Below are positions 17,988-27,390 of a DNA stretch of 58,114 nt, in pieces. Under the pieces are notes generated by a model that was not told where the DNA came from, did no database searches, and worked only from the letters and a program-made list of their open reading frames with translations. Source of the DNA: Ignavibacteriota bacterium (GTDB taxonomy: Bacteria; Bacteroidota; Ignavibacteria; UBA10030); contig PLMS01000047.1 of the NCBI GenBank assembly GCA_003142575.1, forward strand, positions 1 to 58,114. Reading direction: 5' to 3'. The position numbers and the translations under genes were made by a program. Within the stretch, counting starts at the first letter, position 1. Each line of letters opens with the position of its first letter.

Positions 17988-19592
17988 ATGTGGGAACAAA
18001 AGCAGATAGGGACCGTGAAAGAAGTAGTCAACGTAACAGTCGTTGTTCTTCTTGATCGTGAAATCACCAATATGACAAAAAAAATTGGAGATAGGGTTTA
18101 CTATATCGGGCAGATCGGTTCCTACGTGCTCATTCCGATTGGTGCTATCTATGTTATCGGTATTGTTTCAGGAATCAAGAAAGAGGAAACACGTGAAGAT
18201 GGAGTGGGCTTTATTCAATATATTCTGACGGTCACGTTGGTAGGAACAATCCGAAAAGGAAAATATGAGACAGGCGTTTCGGTTATGCCGACAGTGGATA
18301 TGGTTGTTTATTTACTGGAAGACAAAGACATCAAGTCTATCTTTGCAGCGTATCAGCAGTACAATTTTTCCATCGGACAACTCTCCTTGTTTGAAAATGA
18401 GCGCGCTTATTTAGATCCGAATCGGTTCTTTGGAAAACATCTCGCAGTTCTCGGCTCAAGTGGTTCGGGAAAGTCCTACACTGTTGCATCCATTCTCCAA
18501 AAGGTTGCACGATTCTCGGATACCCATATTGTCCTTCTTGATCTCCACAATGAATATCGTGAAGCTTTTCCTGATACGGGCCAATTCTGTGATATCTCAT
18601 CGCTCGAACTTCCGTATTGGTTGATGAATGCAGAAGAGATGCTCGAAATGTTTTTGGAACCTACGGATGATAATGCTTCAGTTCAAGGTGCTATTCTCCA
18701 AGATCTTATCTACGCGGCAAAAAAAGCTAAGAACCCGACACTCGCAGATGTCATTACGATTGATTCGCCGGTTTCGTACGATTTGAAAGAAATACGTACG
18801 AGACTGCATTTTCTCGATACTGAAAAAGTGAATACTCCGGGAGGCATGAAGGAGGGACCATACTTCGGTAAGTTCTCTCGTTTATTAATTCATCTCGACA
18901 ATAAAATGAGCGATCCACGGTATGCATTTTTATTCCAACCTAATATTTGTGTAGAAACAGAGTCCGTATTGCCGCTCCTTATGACGCTTTTCGGTCTTGC
19001 GAGCAAAGCACGGATTACTATTTGGGATATGAGCGGTGTTCCATTTGATGTTGTCAAAACAATTTCTGCCTTGATAGCAAGAGTGACATTTGATTTCAAT
19101 TTCTGGAATCCAAATCGCCATGAGATGCCTATCTTGTTAGTGTTCGAAGAGGCTCATAATTACCTTTCGACTTCCAATGACGGATCAAAAGCAGCACGGC
19201 GAACCGTTGAACGCATTGCGAAAGAGGGAAGAAAATACGGTGTCAGCTGTATGATTGTCAGTCAACGTCCTTCGGATATTTCTGAGACGATTCTCTCTCA
19301 ATGCAACAATTTTATTATTTTGCGATTACTCAATCCGACCGATCAGGCATACATACGTCGTCTGATGCCCGATACATTCAGCGGACTCGACAGCGTTGTT
19401 CCGCTTCTTCGTCAAGGTGAATCCATTATTATAGGTGATGCGATTCCTATTCCACAGCGTGTACAAATTGATCTTCCCACACCGACTCCGCACAGTGCCG
19501 ATGTGAAATTCTTTGATAAGTGGAAACACCCCAATACAAAGACAGACGTAGCGGAAGTCATGGATCGCTGGTGGAACCAAAAGAGAAGCTGA
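17988..19592 (+). CDS. HerA-like FtsK/VirB4-type ATPase
   Basis: A 534-residue hexameric DNA translocase-type ATPase. The N-terminal part (about 1-110) looks like a HAS barrel. The ATPase has a P-loop in LGSSGSGKSYTVASI, a Walker B in ILLVFEEAHNYL, and an SQRPSDI sensor stretch, all typical of HerA. HerA usually works with the nuclease NurA in DNA end resection, and in some defence systems with other effectors. No NurA or effector gene is adjacent; the neighbours are two sensor kinases upstream and the cysteine operon downstream. It begins 38 nt after the kinase gene and may be co-transcribed with it. Confidence 0.88.
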   Translation: MWEQKQIGTVKEVVNVTVVVLLDREITNMTKKIGDRVYYIGQIGSYVLIPIGAIYVIGIVSGIKKEETREDGVGFIQYILTVTLVGTIRKGKYETGVSVMPTVDMVVYLLEDKDIKSIFAAYQQYNFSIGQLSLFENERAYLDPNRFFGKHLAVLGSSGSGKSYTVASILQKVARFSDTHIVLLDLHNEYREAFPDTGQFCDISSLELPYWLMNAEEMLEMFLEPTDDNASVQGAILQDLIYAAKKAKNPTLADVITIDSPVSYDLKEIRTRLHFLDTEKVNTPGGMKEGPYFGKFSRLLIHLDNKMSDPRYAFLFQPNICVETESVLPLLMTLFGLASKARITIWDMSGVPFDVVKTISALIARVTFDFNFWNPNRHEMPILLVFEEAHNYLSTSNDGSKAARRTVERIAKEGRKYGVSCMIVSQRPSDISETILSQCNNFIILRLLNPTDQAYIRRLMPDTFSGLDSVVPLLRQGESIIIGDAIPIPQRVQIDLPTPTPHSADVKFFDKWKHPNTKTDVAEVMDRWWNQKRS

Positions 19593-19671
19593 ATTCTACG
19601 AGAAAAAGAAGAATAAGCGAGAAAAGCAGAAACGACAGCGAAGAAAGCTTGAAAGGAACAAATTGTTTCTC

Positions 19672-19693
19672 TATATTGTTGATAGACAATATA
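19672..19693. promoter_or_regulatory. Perfect 8-bp palindrome upstream of the cysteine leader
   Basis: TATATTGT and ACAATATA flank TGATAG. This perfect inverted repeat lies about 30 nt before the cysteine-rich leader peptide and 275 nt before cysE. It looks like a repressor operator or activator site, with the arm length and spacing of a dimeric regulator such as an Rrf2/CymR-type protein, but the protein is not identified. Confidence 0.45.
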
Positions 19694-19723
19694 TGTAATC
19701 AGAAGATATTATTTTTGCAGGGT

Positions 19724-19834
19724 ATGATGGTACATATAAATAATGCTCGGAATGCAGGAAGTGTAATTGTAGCAGCGGTGTGTTTCTGTTGTTGCTGTCA
19801 TAGGAGAATTACGAGCAGAGTACTCAAGAAATAA
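19724..19834 (+). CDS. Cysteine-rich leader peptide of the cysE-cysK operon
   Basis: A 36-residue open frame (ATG at 19724, or 19727) that ends at TAA 19832-19834. Its middle reads SVIVAAVCFCCCCHRR, so five of six successive codons (19781-19798) are TGT or TGC. It is followed by an intrinsic terminator at 19862 and then by cysE and cysK. Runs of codons for the end product in a leader are the hallmark of ribosome-mediated attenuation, as in trp and his operons; poly-cysteine leader ORFs acting this way are known from mycobacteria. Low Cys-tRNA would stall the ribosome and let transcription run on. The ribosome binding site is weak (GCAGGGT). An alternative view is chance coding. Confidence 0.65.
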   Translation: MMVHINNARNAGSVIVAAVCFCCCCHRRITSRVLKK

Positions 19835-19861
19835 TTTTATAAATGTTTTTGTTTTTTGACG

Positions 19862-19892
19862 AAAGGCTCGGCGATGCTGAGCCTTTTTTATT
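19862..19892 (+). terminator. Intrinsic terminator (attenuator) between the Cys leader and cysE
   Basis: AAAGGCTC pairs with GAGCCTTT around GGCGATGCT and is followed by a T run. It lies 27 nt after the leader peptide stop and 80 nt before cysE. A competing pair is possible between CGAGC (19811-19815, inside the leader ORF after the Cys codons) and GCTCG (19866-19870, the left arm of the terminator), which would break the hairpin. It could instead simply end the herA-like transcript. Confidence 0.75.
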
Positions 19893-19968
19893 TATGGGAA
19901 CCTATTTGATACAGAACGCATTACTATAGTATTAATATACACGAACAATATGAACAAGGAGGATGAAA

Positions 19969-20820
19969 ATGACTCATGAGACACTTTATCATGGATTTGC
20001 TCAAACACTGAAAGAACGTCGTGATGATCATTCACTCGGATTTCAGCTCAAGAAGGGAACGCAAGAATTTGTGGAAAACTTGCTTGCTATTTTATTCCCG
20101 CATTTTTGTAAGGAGATGTTCTATACAAAAGAGGAAATAGAATCGCGTCTTGTACTCTTGGAGCGTGATTTAAAGCGTCTGCTTCTTCCACTTTTGAAAG
20201 ACACGTCATTGAATCTGGAAGATATAGTTGAACAATTTATGCAGACACTTCCGGATTTGCATGATAACCTCTGGCTGGATGCCGAAGCTATTACCAGTGG
20301 AGATCCGGCGGCCGAGAGTGTTGACGAAGTGATTCTGGCATATCCCGGTTTTTCAGCCATCGCAATCTATCGTATCGCGCATGAATTCTATGTAATGCAT
20401 GTTCCTATTTTCTCACGTCTCATTACGGAATATGCGCATCAAATAACGGGAATTGATATTCATCCCGGCGCTCAAATCGGAACATCATTCGCTATTGATC
20501 ATGGAACCGGTATCGTTATTGGTGAGTCTGCCATTATCGGTAAAGATGTAAAGATGTACCAAGGAGTTACGCTTGGGGCTCTCAGTGTGGATAAGAAATT
20601 AGCGAAGTCTAAACGCCATCCGACTATCGAAGATGGTGTTGTTATCTATGCGCAGGCGATCATTCTTGGCGGTGAGACTATTGTCGGTCATCATAGTGTT
20701 ATCGGGGGAAATGTCTGGCTCACCACGAGTGTGCCGCCGTTCTCCTCTGTGTATCAAGAAAGCAAAGTAACAGTGCGCCCCAAAGAAATGACGGGTGCGC
20801 CAATTGATTTTAGTATCTAA
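19969..20820 (+). CDS. cysE: Serine O-acetyltransferase
   Basis: Makes O-acetylserine from serine and acetyl-CoA, the first step of cysteine synthesis. The product has 283 residues, with a long helical N-terminal domain (about 1-150) as in the EpsC/SrpH type, and a C-terminal left-handed beta helix with hexapeptides: [20 protein letters not shown] with the catalytic Asp-His, then [19 protein letters not shown]-like repeats (here [15 protein letters not shown]). The ATG at 19969 was chosen because AAGGAGG (19957-19962) lies 6 nt before it; the ATG at 19963 touches that site. A promoter-like TTGATA (19906) and TATTAA (19930) pair lies between the attenuator and the gene. It forms an operon with cysK (19-nt gap). 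Confidence 0.93.
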   Translation: MTHETLYHGFAQTLKERRDDHSLGFQLKKGTQEFVENLLAILFPHFCKEMFYTKEEIESRLVLLERDLKRLLLPLLKDTSLNLEDIVEQFMQTLPDLHDNLWLDAEAITSGDPAAESVDEVILAYPGFSAIAIYRIAHEFYVMHVPIFSRLITEYAHQITGIDIHPGAQIGTSFAIDHGTGIVIGESAIIGKDVKMYQGVTLGALSVDKKLAKSKRHPTIEDGVVIYAQAIILGGETIVGHHSVIGGNVWLTTSVPPFSSVYQESKVTVRPKEMTGAPIDFSI

Positions 20821-20839
20821 TCACATAAAGGAAAAAATC

Positions 20840-21748
20840 ATGAAAGCAAACTCTATTCTAGAAACAATCGGTAACACCCCTCACGTTCGTGTTCGTCGAC
20901 TCTTCGGTGATCATGAAGTCTGGATCAAATTAGAACGTGCAAATCCCGGCGGCAGTATTAAAGATCGTATCGGGCTCTCCATGATTGAAGATGCTGAGCG
21001 TCGCGGCATATTGAAGCCGGACACTGTCATCATCGAACCGACATCCGGGAATACAGGTATTGGTCTTGCTTTGGTCGCGGCAGTGAAAAAATACAAACTC
21101 ATTCTCGTCATGCCCGATTCGATGTCCGTCGAACGACGGCGGCTCATGGCTGCATATGGAGCGCAGCTGGAGCTTACTCCTCGCGAAAAAGGAATGAAGG
21201 GGGCAATTGAAAAAGCAAGCGAACTTGCAGCAGCAACAAAGAATTCATGGATTCCTCAACAGTTTGAGAATGAGGCAAATATTGAAATCCATCGGAAGAC
21301 GACAGCGGAAGAAATTCTTCGAGATTTTCCACAAGGATTTGATATGTTCATTACAGGCGTCGGCACCGGCGGACATATTACTGGTGTTGCCGAAGTGCTC
21401 AAAAAGAAATTTCCAAAAATCAAAATCTTCGCTGTTGAACCCAGCCTTTCTCCTGTGATTAGCGGCGGGCAGCCAGGACCGCATCCTTTACAAGGACTTG
21501 GCGCAGGCTTCATTCCTAAAAATCTACACACTGAAATACTTGATGGTGTTATTCAGATTACGAAAGATGAAGCATTTGAATACACACAGCGTTGCGCACG
21601 TGAGGAAGGAATTCTTGTCGGTATTTCTTCCGGTGCGTCACTCGCAGCTGTGGCAAAGAAACTTCCTGATCTTCCAAAGAATGGAAAGATCATCACCTTC
21701 TGCTACGACACAGGTGAACGTTATTTGTCGGTTGAAGGATTGTTCTGA
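20840..21748 (+). CDS. cysK: Cysteine synthase (O-acetylserine sulfhydrylase)
   Basis: A PLP enzyme that makes cysteine from O-acetylserine and sulfide. The 302 residues include the PLP lysine in [12 protein letters not shown], the asparagine loop [12 protein letters not shown], the phosphate-binding loop [10 protein letters not shown], and the late GISSGAS motif. The start [20 protein letters not shown] at 20840 has AAAGGA upstream and begins exactly where the family begins. With cysE upstream the pair can form the cysteine synthase complex; CysE normally ends in Ile, and here the last residue of CysE is indeed Ile (PIDFSI), as needed to insert into the CysK active site. Confidence 0.95.
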   Translation: MKANSILETIGNTPHVRVRRLFGDHEVWIKLERANPGGSIKDRIGLSMIEDAERRGILKPDTVIIEPTSGNTGIGLALVAAVKKYKLILVMPDSMSVERRRLMAAYGAQLELTPREKGMKGAIEKASELAAATKNSWIPQQFENEANIEIHRKTTAEEILRDFPQGFDMFITGVGTGGHITGVAEVLKKKFPKIKIFAVEPSLSPVISGGQPGPHPLQGLGAGFIPKNLHTEILDGVIQITKDEAFEYTQRCAREEGILVGISSGASLAAVAKKLPDLPKNGKIITFCYDTGERYLSVEGLF

Positions 21749-21938
21749 TGACGAAGAATATACAATTCTTGATTATTCATGTTTATTGAGTTATGGGTTC
21801 CTCAGACACACACCCAACTTGCAATCAGAAAGTATGGGTTTGATTTTAAAATTTGAATATTCAAGGCATACATTGAGAAGAAGTTGGAACTGATCAAGAG
21901 AGTTCTTGTTTGTTAGTCAATAAAGAAGAGGGTAGTAA

Positions 21939-21975
21939 AAAAAAATACTCCGACGTACTACCAGACGCCGGAGTA
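21939..21975 (-). terminator. Intrinsic terminator of the minus-strand acyl-CoA synthetase gene
   Basis: On the minus strand TACTCCG (21975-21969) and CGGAGTA (21952-21946) form a hairpin followed by a run of nine T. It ends the transcript of the gene at 22188-23903, leaving a 3' UTR of about 210 nt. Confidence 0.75.
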
Positions 21976-21991
21976 TAGGGAGGCTAACTAT

Positions 21992-22012
21992 GTGTCGTCG
22001 GGGAGACGACAC
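21992..22012. other. Strong GC-rich hairpin in the cysK/acyl-CoA synthetase gap
   Basis: GTGTCGTC and GACGACAC pair perfectly around a 5-nt loop, 16 nt from the terminator hairpin. The sequence from 21749 to 22187 holds no other gene that I can recognise. The hairpin would lie in the 3' UTR of the minus-strand gene and could protect its mRNA end. Confidence 0.4.
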
Positions 22013-22187
22013 GCCACAAGATAAATTCTGAGCACGTGAATGTCAAGTGGTTGCTAAATTAATTTTATGAAAGTAAATCTGGGAAGTATATTTTACTGAA
22101 TGTAAAAAAAAGCAGTTCAGGAATGTTCTGCCCAATGGAGAAAGCAGCACTGTGGCCGTTTCGTGCAAGGATTATCGGTCGTTCCGA

Positions 22188-23903
22188 TCAGTTAGTGTAG
22201 AGATATCGCTTGATTTTCTGTGTCGGTGTCTTTTCGAACGGCTCTGGTTGTTCAATAACACGACTAATGCGTGAAAAAGAAGAAACTTGTTCGTTCACTT
22301 GTCTTCGTATATCTTCCAATAATTGGACAATTCGTTCCCGTGCCTGTGATTCAGTCAATCCCATACTCGAAAATTCAACATCGAGCTTCTCATAGTCGAG
22401 GAAGATACGTGCAACAAACTGTCCTTCGTCTTGATAGGTCAGCGATTCGAGTACGATATCTGATCGGTTAATCACAGACTCGATAGCTTCGGGATAAATA
22501 TTTTCGCCACTCGAACCGAGAATGACATTTTTCATGCGTCCATTGATGTAGAGATAGCCATTCTTATCAAAACTGCCGAGGTCGCCGGTGTGAAACCAGC
22601 CTTCACGTGAGATCACTTCTTCCGTACGCTCTGGATCGCGATAGTACCCCTTCATAACGCTTGGCCCACGCACGACAATTTCTCCAATACCGGATTTTGG
22701 ATGAGGGTTTTCGATGCGCACCTCAAGCCCCGGGACAACGGGACCGGTGGATCGATATTTTGTTTTTTCTGCATTTGCTCCGGCAACGAGGGGCGACGTC
22801 TCTGTTAACCCGTACCCGATGGCATAAGGGAATTCTGCTTCGAGGAGAAACCGCTCAACTTCAGGTGAGAGTGCCGCTCCTCCAATTCCAAAAAATCTCA
22901 ATGCTCCGCCAAATGTCTCCGTCAGTTTCTTGCCGGCAAGTTTGTGGATGCGCTTGCGAATCATCGGAAATTTATAGACGAGTCGCACGATTTTCCGTTT
23001 TTTGATTTCAGGCATGATGCGCGTCTTATACATCTTCTCGATGATTAAAGGAACCGTGAGCATCATCGTGGGTTTTACTTTTTCCAATGCCGGAAGAAGA
23101 ACAGCAGCCGTGGGAAGTTTTTTTATATAATAGACGGATGCACCGTACATAATCGGAAGAATCAATCCTAATGTGCACTCATACACATGGGCAAGCGGAA
23201 GGACGGAGAGCATTCGGTCCTTCTCGTTGATGTCCGGTATTTTGGAGGATGCACTGGCGTTCCAGACAATATTCTTGTGTGTAAGCATGACGCCTTTGGA
23301 ATGTCCCGTGGTTCCTGAAGTATAAATGATGGATGCAATGTCATCTTCGGAAACCTCTCGCTGAATCAATCCTGCAAGACTGAGGACGAGATTCTTGATT
23401 TTCCGCAGTTCCTTGCTTCCTTCTGCAATCAATTGGCGCAATGTTGCTTTCGATGTTGCTGGATTGATGATGGAAAAATCGTTTAACAAAATGATGCAGT
23501 TGAATTCCATAAAATCGAGATCTTCAATCTTGTGATAGAGGCGTTCGGAGATGAAGATGACTTTACTGCCGGAGTGCCGAAGAATATGGTGAATTTCGGA
23601 AGCGTGAAAGTCCGGGAGAATTGGAACTGCGATAGCACCCATCGTGGTGATCGCGAAATAGGCGACCCCCCATTGAGGGCTGTTTTCACCAAGAATTGCA
23701 ATACGGTCGCCATGCACTACCCCTTGATTTTTCAGAAAGACAGAGAGATGGTCAATCTGTCGTTTTAAATCGGAATAGCTGATTGACTCATCGTCTGTAA
23801 AAGTGAGAGCAATGTGTGATGAATTCTTCCGGCAGCTATCTTCTAGAACGTGCTGTAAAGTGAATTGCTGATGTTCGGTTCGTGTTCCATGCTGAGAAAA
23901 CAT
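22188..23903 (-). CDS. Long-chain acyl-CoA synthetase (AMP-dependent)
   Basis: Activates a fatty acid with ATP and CoA. The 571 residues have the adenylate-forming family motifs in order: P-loop-like IIYTSGTTGHSKGVMLTHKN (A3), GYGLTETSPLV (A5), GWFHTGDLGSFDKNGYLYI (A7) and NGRMKNVI (A8). The C-terminus ends in EKTPTQKIKRYLY with the conserved lysine. Its sequence is of the FadD/FACL type rather than acetyl-CoA synthetase. It is a single gene, with its own terminator on the left and a divergent gap on the right. Confidence 0.92.
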   Translation of the reverse strand: MFSQHGTRTEHQQFTLQHVLEDSCRKNSSHIALTFTDDESISYSDLKRQIDHLSVFLKNQGVVHGDRIAILGENSPQWGVAYFAITTMGAIAVPILPDFHASEIHHILRHSGSKVIFISERLYHKIEDLDFMEFNCIILLNDFSIINPATSKATLRQLIAEGSKELRKIKNLVLSLAGLIQREVSEDDIASIIYTSGTTGHSKGVMLTHKNIVWNASASSKIPDINEKDRMLSVLPLAHVYECTLGLILPIMYGASVYYIKKLPTAAVLLPALEKVKPTMMLTVPLIIEKMYKTRIMPEIKKRKIVRLVYKFPMIRKRIHKLAGKKLTETFGGALRFFGIGGAALSPEVERFLLEAEFPYAIGYGLTETSPLVAGANAEKTKYRSTGPVVPGLEVRIENPHPKSGIGEIVVRGPSVMKGYYRDPERTEEVISREGWFHTGDLGSFDKNGYLYINGRMKNVILGSSGENIYPEAIESVINRSDIVLESLTYQDEGQFVARIFLDYEKLDVEFSSMGLTESQARERIVQLLEDIRRQVNEQVSSFSRISRVIEQPEPFEKTPTQKIKRYLYTN

Positions 23904-24179
23904 GTTTCATCTTTCTGAAGTATTCGTTTAAAAGTAAGAAGAAAATAGACAATTAGAAAGCTCACTTCTTCCCATTGTCTCACTTGCGGACAATTCAAAA
24001 TATTCCTACCATGCTTCAACGAATGAAATCTTACATGCCATTGTTTTCCATCGTATGTCTGGAGAGGCGAACAGAGGTCGATTTCATTGTATATTTATTT
24101 TAAGATAATCTACATGCATGTACGAGCTCTTCAAAGTAGGATATTTCAATTTCTTTCTCTTTATTCAGCAGGAGATACT

Positions 24180-25631
24180 ATGATGCAACGTTCTTCTTTT
24201 TCTCTGTTCCTAATCATTCTTTGTGTTTCTTTCTCTGTAGGTCAATCTACGAGCGGTGTGCCGTATACGAAGTATGGCATTTACGACATTGATCGCATCA
24301 GGCCGGAAGAATGCCGCCAGCGGCGTTCTACAGTGATGGCGAAAATGGACTCAAATTCTATCGCCATCTTCAGGGCGCAAGAATATGCGAATCGATCCGG
24401 AGATGTTGATTATCGCTTTCGACAAAACAGCAATTTTCTCTATTTCACAGGATGTAATGAATCGAACAGTACGCTCATTCTTATTCCGGGCGGTTTTGTG
24501 CTGGAGAATGGAAACCTCGTGAAAGAAATTCTTTTTCTCGCTCCTACAACAAAAGAGTGGACAGGTAAAAACCTTGGAACCGAAGGTGCTCGTGAAATTC
24601 TTGGATTTGGATCCGAAGGAACTCAAAGTGTTGCTCTCACAAACGACCGGCTGAAAGAAATTCTCGTATCACTTCTTTCGAATACACACATTGTGTATTA
24701 CACACCTTCTCTTGTAGAGACGCTTATTGATCCGGTCTCGGATATACGTTTTATCAGCTGGCGAGAATCGATGAAGAATCTGCAGGAAAAATATCCCAAT
24801 CTTGATGTAAAAGGAATAAGTACCATCGTTGGAGAAATGCGCGCTGTCAAATCACCCGCAGAAATTGAACTTCTTCAGAAAGCCGCTGATGCCACCATCG
24901 CCGCACACATTGAAGCCATGAAAAGTTGTGAACCCGGAATGTTTGAGTACCAATTACAGGCGGTTGTCGAATATTGTTTTACACAGGCAGGTGCAGAATA
25001 TACCGGCTTTCCATCTATCATCGGTTCCGGACCCAACACTCAATCGTACCATTATGAAGCAAATAGACGCAAAATGCAAAGCGGCGAACTTGTGGTTATG
25101 GATATCGGCGCTGAATATCATGGATATACTGCAGATGTTACGCGCACTATTCCAGTGAATGGTAAGTTTAATCCGGCGCAGAGAGAAATCTATGAGCTTG
25201 TTCTTCAGGCACAGCATGTAGCGATTGACACTATTTATCCCGGTATGATAATGGCGGATGTCGAGAAAAAAGCAATGAAGGTCATTGCCGGAGGATTGAT
25301 TCAATTGGGAATTGCCAAGGATTCTGATGATGTAAAAAAATACTGTCCGCATGGGATGAGTCATTTCATTGGACTTGATGTGCATGATGATGGGTCGATT
25401 GGAAAACTTGTTCCAGGCATGGTTATGGCCGTAGAGCCCGGTATTTATATTCCGGAGGGCAGTAATTGTCATCAAAAATTTTGGAATATCGGAATACGGA
25501 TTGAAGACGATGTAGTGGTAACAGATGAGGGAAGGAGTGTGCTTTCTGCCTTTGCACCGCAATCTGTAGAAGATATTGAAGCGCTTATGAAGAAAAAGGG
25601 CATAGGAAATCAGAAGGTTGGAAAAGAGTAA
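24180..25631 (+). CDS. Secreted Xaa-Pro aminopeptidase (M24B)
   Basis: Removes N-terminal residues next to proline; probably periplasmic or surface-bound. The ATG at 24180 (GGAG six nt upstream) starts a signal peptide (MMQRSSFSLFLIILCVSFSV, then GQS); the frame is open further up but without coding character. The 483 residues hold an AMP_N domain (about 40-170) and a pita-bread M24 domain with the five metal ligands: two Asp in MDIGAEYHGYTADVTRT, His in HGMSHFIGLDVHD, Glu in AVEPGIYIPEG and Glu in GIRIEDDVVVT. Cytoplasmic PepP lacks the signal peptide, so this copy serves peptide use outside the cytosol. Confidence 0.92.
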   Translation: MMQRSSFSLFLIILCVSFSVGQSTSGVPYTKYGIYDIDRIRPEECRQRRSTVMAKMDSNSIAIFRAQEYANRSGDVDYRFRQNSNFLYFTGCNESNSTLILIPGGFVLENGNLVKEILFLAPTTKEWTGKNLGTEGAREILGFGSEGTQSVALTNDRLKEILVSLLSNTHIVYYTPSLVETLIDPVSDIRFISWRESMKNLQEKYPNLDVKGISTIVGEMRAVKSPAEIELLQKAADATIAAHIEAMKSCEPGMFEYQLQAVVEYCFTQAGAEYTGFPSIIGSGPNTQSYHYEANRRKMQSGELVVMDIGAEYHGYTADVTRTIPVNGKFNPAQREIYELVLQAQHVAIDTIYPGMIMADVEKKAMKVIAGGLIQLGIAKDSDDVKKYCPHGMSHFIGLDVHDDGSIGKLVPGMVMAVEPGIYIPEGSNCHQKFWNIGIRIEDDVVVTDEGRSVLSAFAPQSVEDIEALMKKKGIGNQKVGKE

Positions 25632-25762
25632 TAGATATTATAGAATAGTAGCTGTATCTTTGAACAAGTGACGAATTGTTGTTAAAACAATCGGCTGAAT
25701 GAATACCGATATGAAATGATAGCAGCAAGAATAGTGTCCCATCGATAAAAAAGGAGAACGCT

Positions 25763-26764
25763 ATGTCTCACTTGAAACCAGAAGACTGCCTGAGCTTCTT
25801 TTCAGAAGTGTTGAGTATTCTCAAAGCTACTCATGAACCGGAACGTGTGCTCTCGCTTATCGTCGATCGGATTGTACGTATGTATGGCTGTCAGACGTGT
25901 GCAGTCATCATCATCGACCCTGCAACGGAATATCTTCGAGTGGTTGCCAATCATAATTTATCACATCTCTATGTGAAAGAATTCCGATGTTCACTCGGCA
26001 CCGGTGCCATTGCGCGCATGCTCTCTACCGGACATCCGATTCTGATTTCCGATGGAGAACAAGAACCGCAGATTGCACGTGAGGTTCAGCTCGAACATCC
26101 ATTCCGTTCTGCTGTATGCCTGCAAATTGTCGCAGAACACCGCACACTGGGCTACCTTCATGCTGATGCACGTGACTCGAACGTGTTTGCTATGCATGAT
26201 CTTCGCACACTTCAGAGCTTTGCCGATCTGACAAGTATTGCGCTTAATAAGTCATATCTGTATGAAAAAAATCTTCGCCTCGATCCAGTTGATCCCGAAA
26301 CGGGCTTAGAAAAATATGCACCGTTTCTTGAACGACTCAGCACGAGTATATCGCGTGCCGAAGCGAATCGCGAAAGTCTATCTCTTTGTATTTTGGATAT
26401 CGACAATTATAAACAAATTGGCGGTACCTACGGCTATGAAGCATCGAAGCGGCTGCTGAAAGGAATCGCTGGTGTCATCAAGTCTCGTTTACGGCCGATG
26501 GATGCAGCCAGCCGCTACGGATTTGATGAATTAATTATTCTGCGCGAGAACAGCCCCCTTGATAACGGGATCGCGTTCGCCGAAGAATTAAGGAAGATGA
26601 TTGCGGAGACGGAGTTTGCACAGGAAAAAATTCGAACGACGGTAAGCATCGGTGTCGCCGCGTTTCCAGAGAATGCCGGGTCAGAAAAAGATCTCTTGCT
26701 TGCCGCAAAAGAAGCGCTTTATCATGCACAACACAGTGGCAGAAACAGAGTGTCGCATCCGTAA
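25763..26764 (+). CDS. GAF-GGDEF protein with altered active site
   Basis: A soluble protein of 333 residues with an N-terminal GAF domain (about 10-165) and a C-terminal GGDEF-type domain (about 180-333). Aligning SRYGFDELIIL to the usual RYGGDEFVVL gives GFDEL in place of GGDEF: the second Gly of the active loop has become Phe. The preceding DIDNYKQIGGTYGYEASKRL also lacks the usual Asn and Asp (DIDHFKxIND). So cyclic-di-GMP synthesis is doubtful, and the domain may now only bind nucleotide or signal by contact. The late TVSIGVAAFPENA is normal. Confidence 0.88.
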   Translation: MSHLKPEDCLSFFSEVLSILKATHEPERVLSLIVDRIVRMYGCQTCAVIIIDPATEYLRVVANHNLSHLYVKEFRCSLGTGAIARMLSTGHPILISDGEQEPQIAREVQLEHPFRSAVCLQIVAEHRTLGYLHADARDSNVFAMHDLRTLQSFADLTSIALNKSYLYEKNLRLDPVDPETGLEKYAPFLERLSTSISRAEANRESLSLCILDIDNYKQIGGTYGYEASKRLLKGIAGVIKSRLRPMDAASRYGFDELIILRENSPLDNGIAFAEELRKMIAETEFAQEKIRTTVSIGVAAFPENAGSEKDLLLAAKEALYHAQHSGRNRVSHP

Positions 26765-26923
26765 ATTTCAAAATATTGAGATGCCGGATAGTTTTACAGC
26801 TCGGGCTGCATAAAAATCAATTGCATTTTCTTTAGAACGGCATTGTATAGTACACTGTCAATATTGGCCTGTAATATATGTTTGGGGTATATTTGCTGCT
26901 GTATATAGTGATATAGCTTCCCG

Positions 26924-27334
26924 TTACACCTTGATGACATGAAAGATATCGGTGTTGCTTAATAGCCCAACGATTGCCTTACCGTCATAAACAGCTACCC
27001 TCCTTATTCCCTTCGTACGCATCAGTTGAGCACACTCCTTTACCAGGAGATCAGGAGAGACAGTGATAAGCGGCCTTGATTCGATTTCACTAACCTTGAC
27101 TTTTTCCGGATCCTTGTCAGGAGCGACAATTTTACTTACCACATCCTTGCGTGTCACAATTCCCCATGGGTCAGTTGGTGTTTTTCCGTTTACTATCAAG
27201 CTGGAGAGGTTTTCCGCTCTCATGAGTCTGATTGCTTCGGCTACGGACTTATCACCGTCGATGTAAAAGACATACTGCGTCATAACATCGCCTGCTTTAG
27301 CAAATCGTGCATCGTTTAGTATTTCTTTTGCCAT
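26924..27334 (-). CDS. Two-CBS-domain protein
   Basis: A 136-residue protein made of a tandem pair of CBS domains (about 14-70 and 77-136), with DVMTQYVFYIDGDKSVAEAI and RPLITVSPDLLVKECAQLM. Such pairs bind adenine nucleotides and sense energy state. It lies downstream of two deaminase genes on the same strand (56-nt gap) and may be part of their operon, possibly giving adenylate control over nucleobase salvage (inference). Confidence 0.88.
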   Translation of the reverse strand: MAKEILNDARFAKAGDVMTQYVFYIDGDKSVAEAIRLMRAENLSSLIVNGKTPTDPWGIVTRKDVVSKIVAPDKDPEKVKVSEIESRPLITVSPDLLVKECAQLMRTKGIRRVAVYDGKAIVGLLSNTDIFHVIKV

Positions 27335-27390
27335 GTGTCTTCTCCTTCTCCTGGAGCATTGAGCTTCTTCCCTCGGTGGCGGTTATTTAC

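Noticed and set aside
21990-22031. A 13-codon frame (MCRRGDDTPQDKF) with GGAGG upstream, overlapping a hairpin; it could be a leader peptide.
   Set aside because: No plus-strand gene follows for over 2 kb, and the region is the 3' UTR of the minus-strand acyl-CoA synthetase gene.
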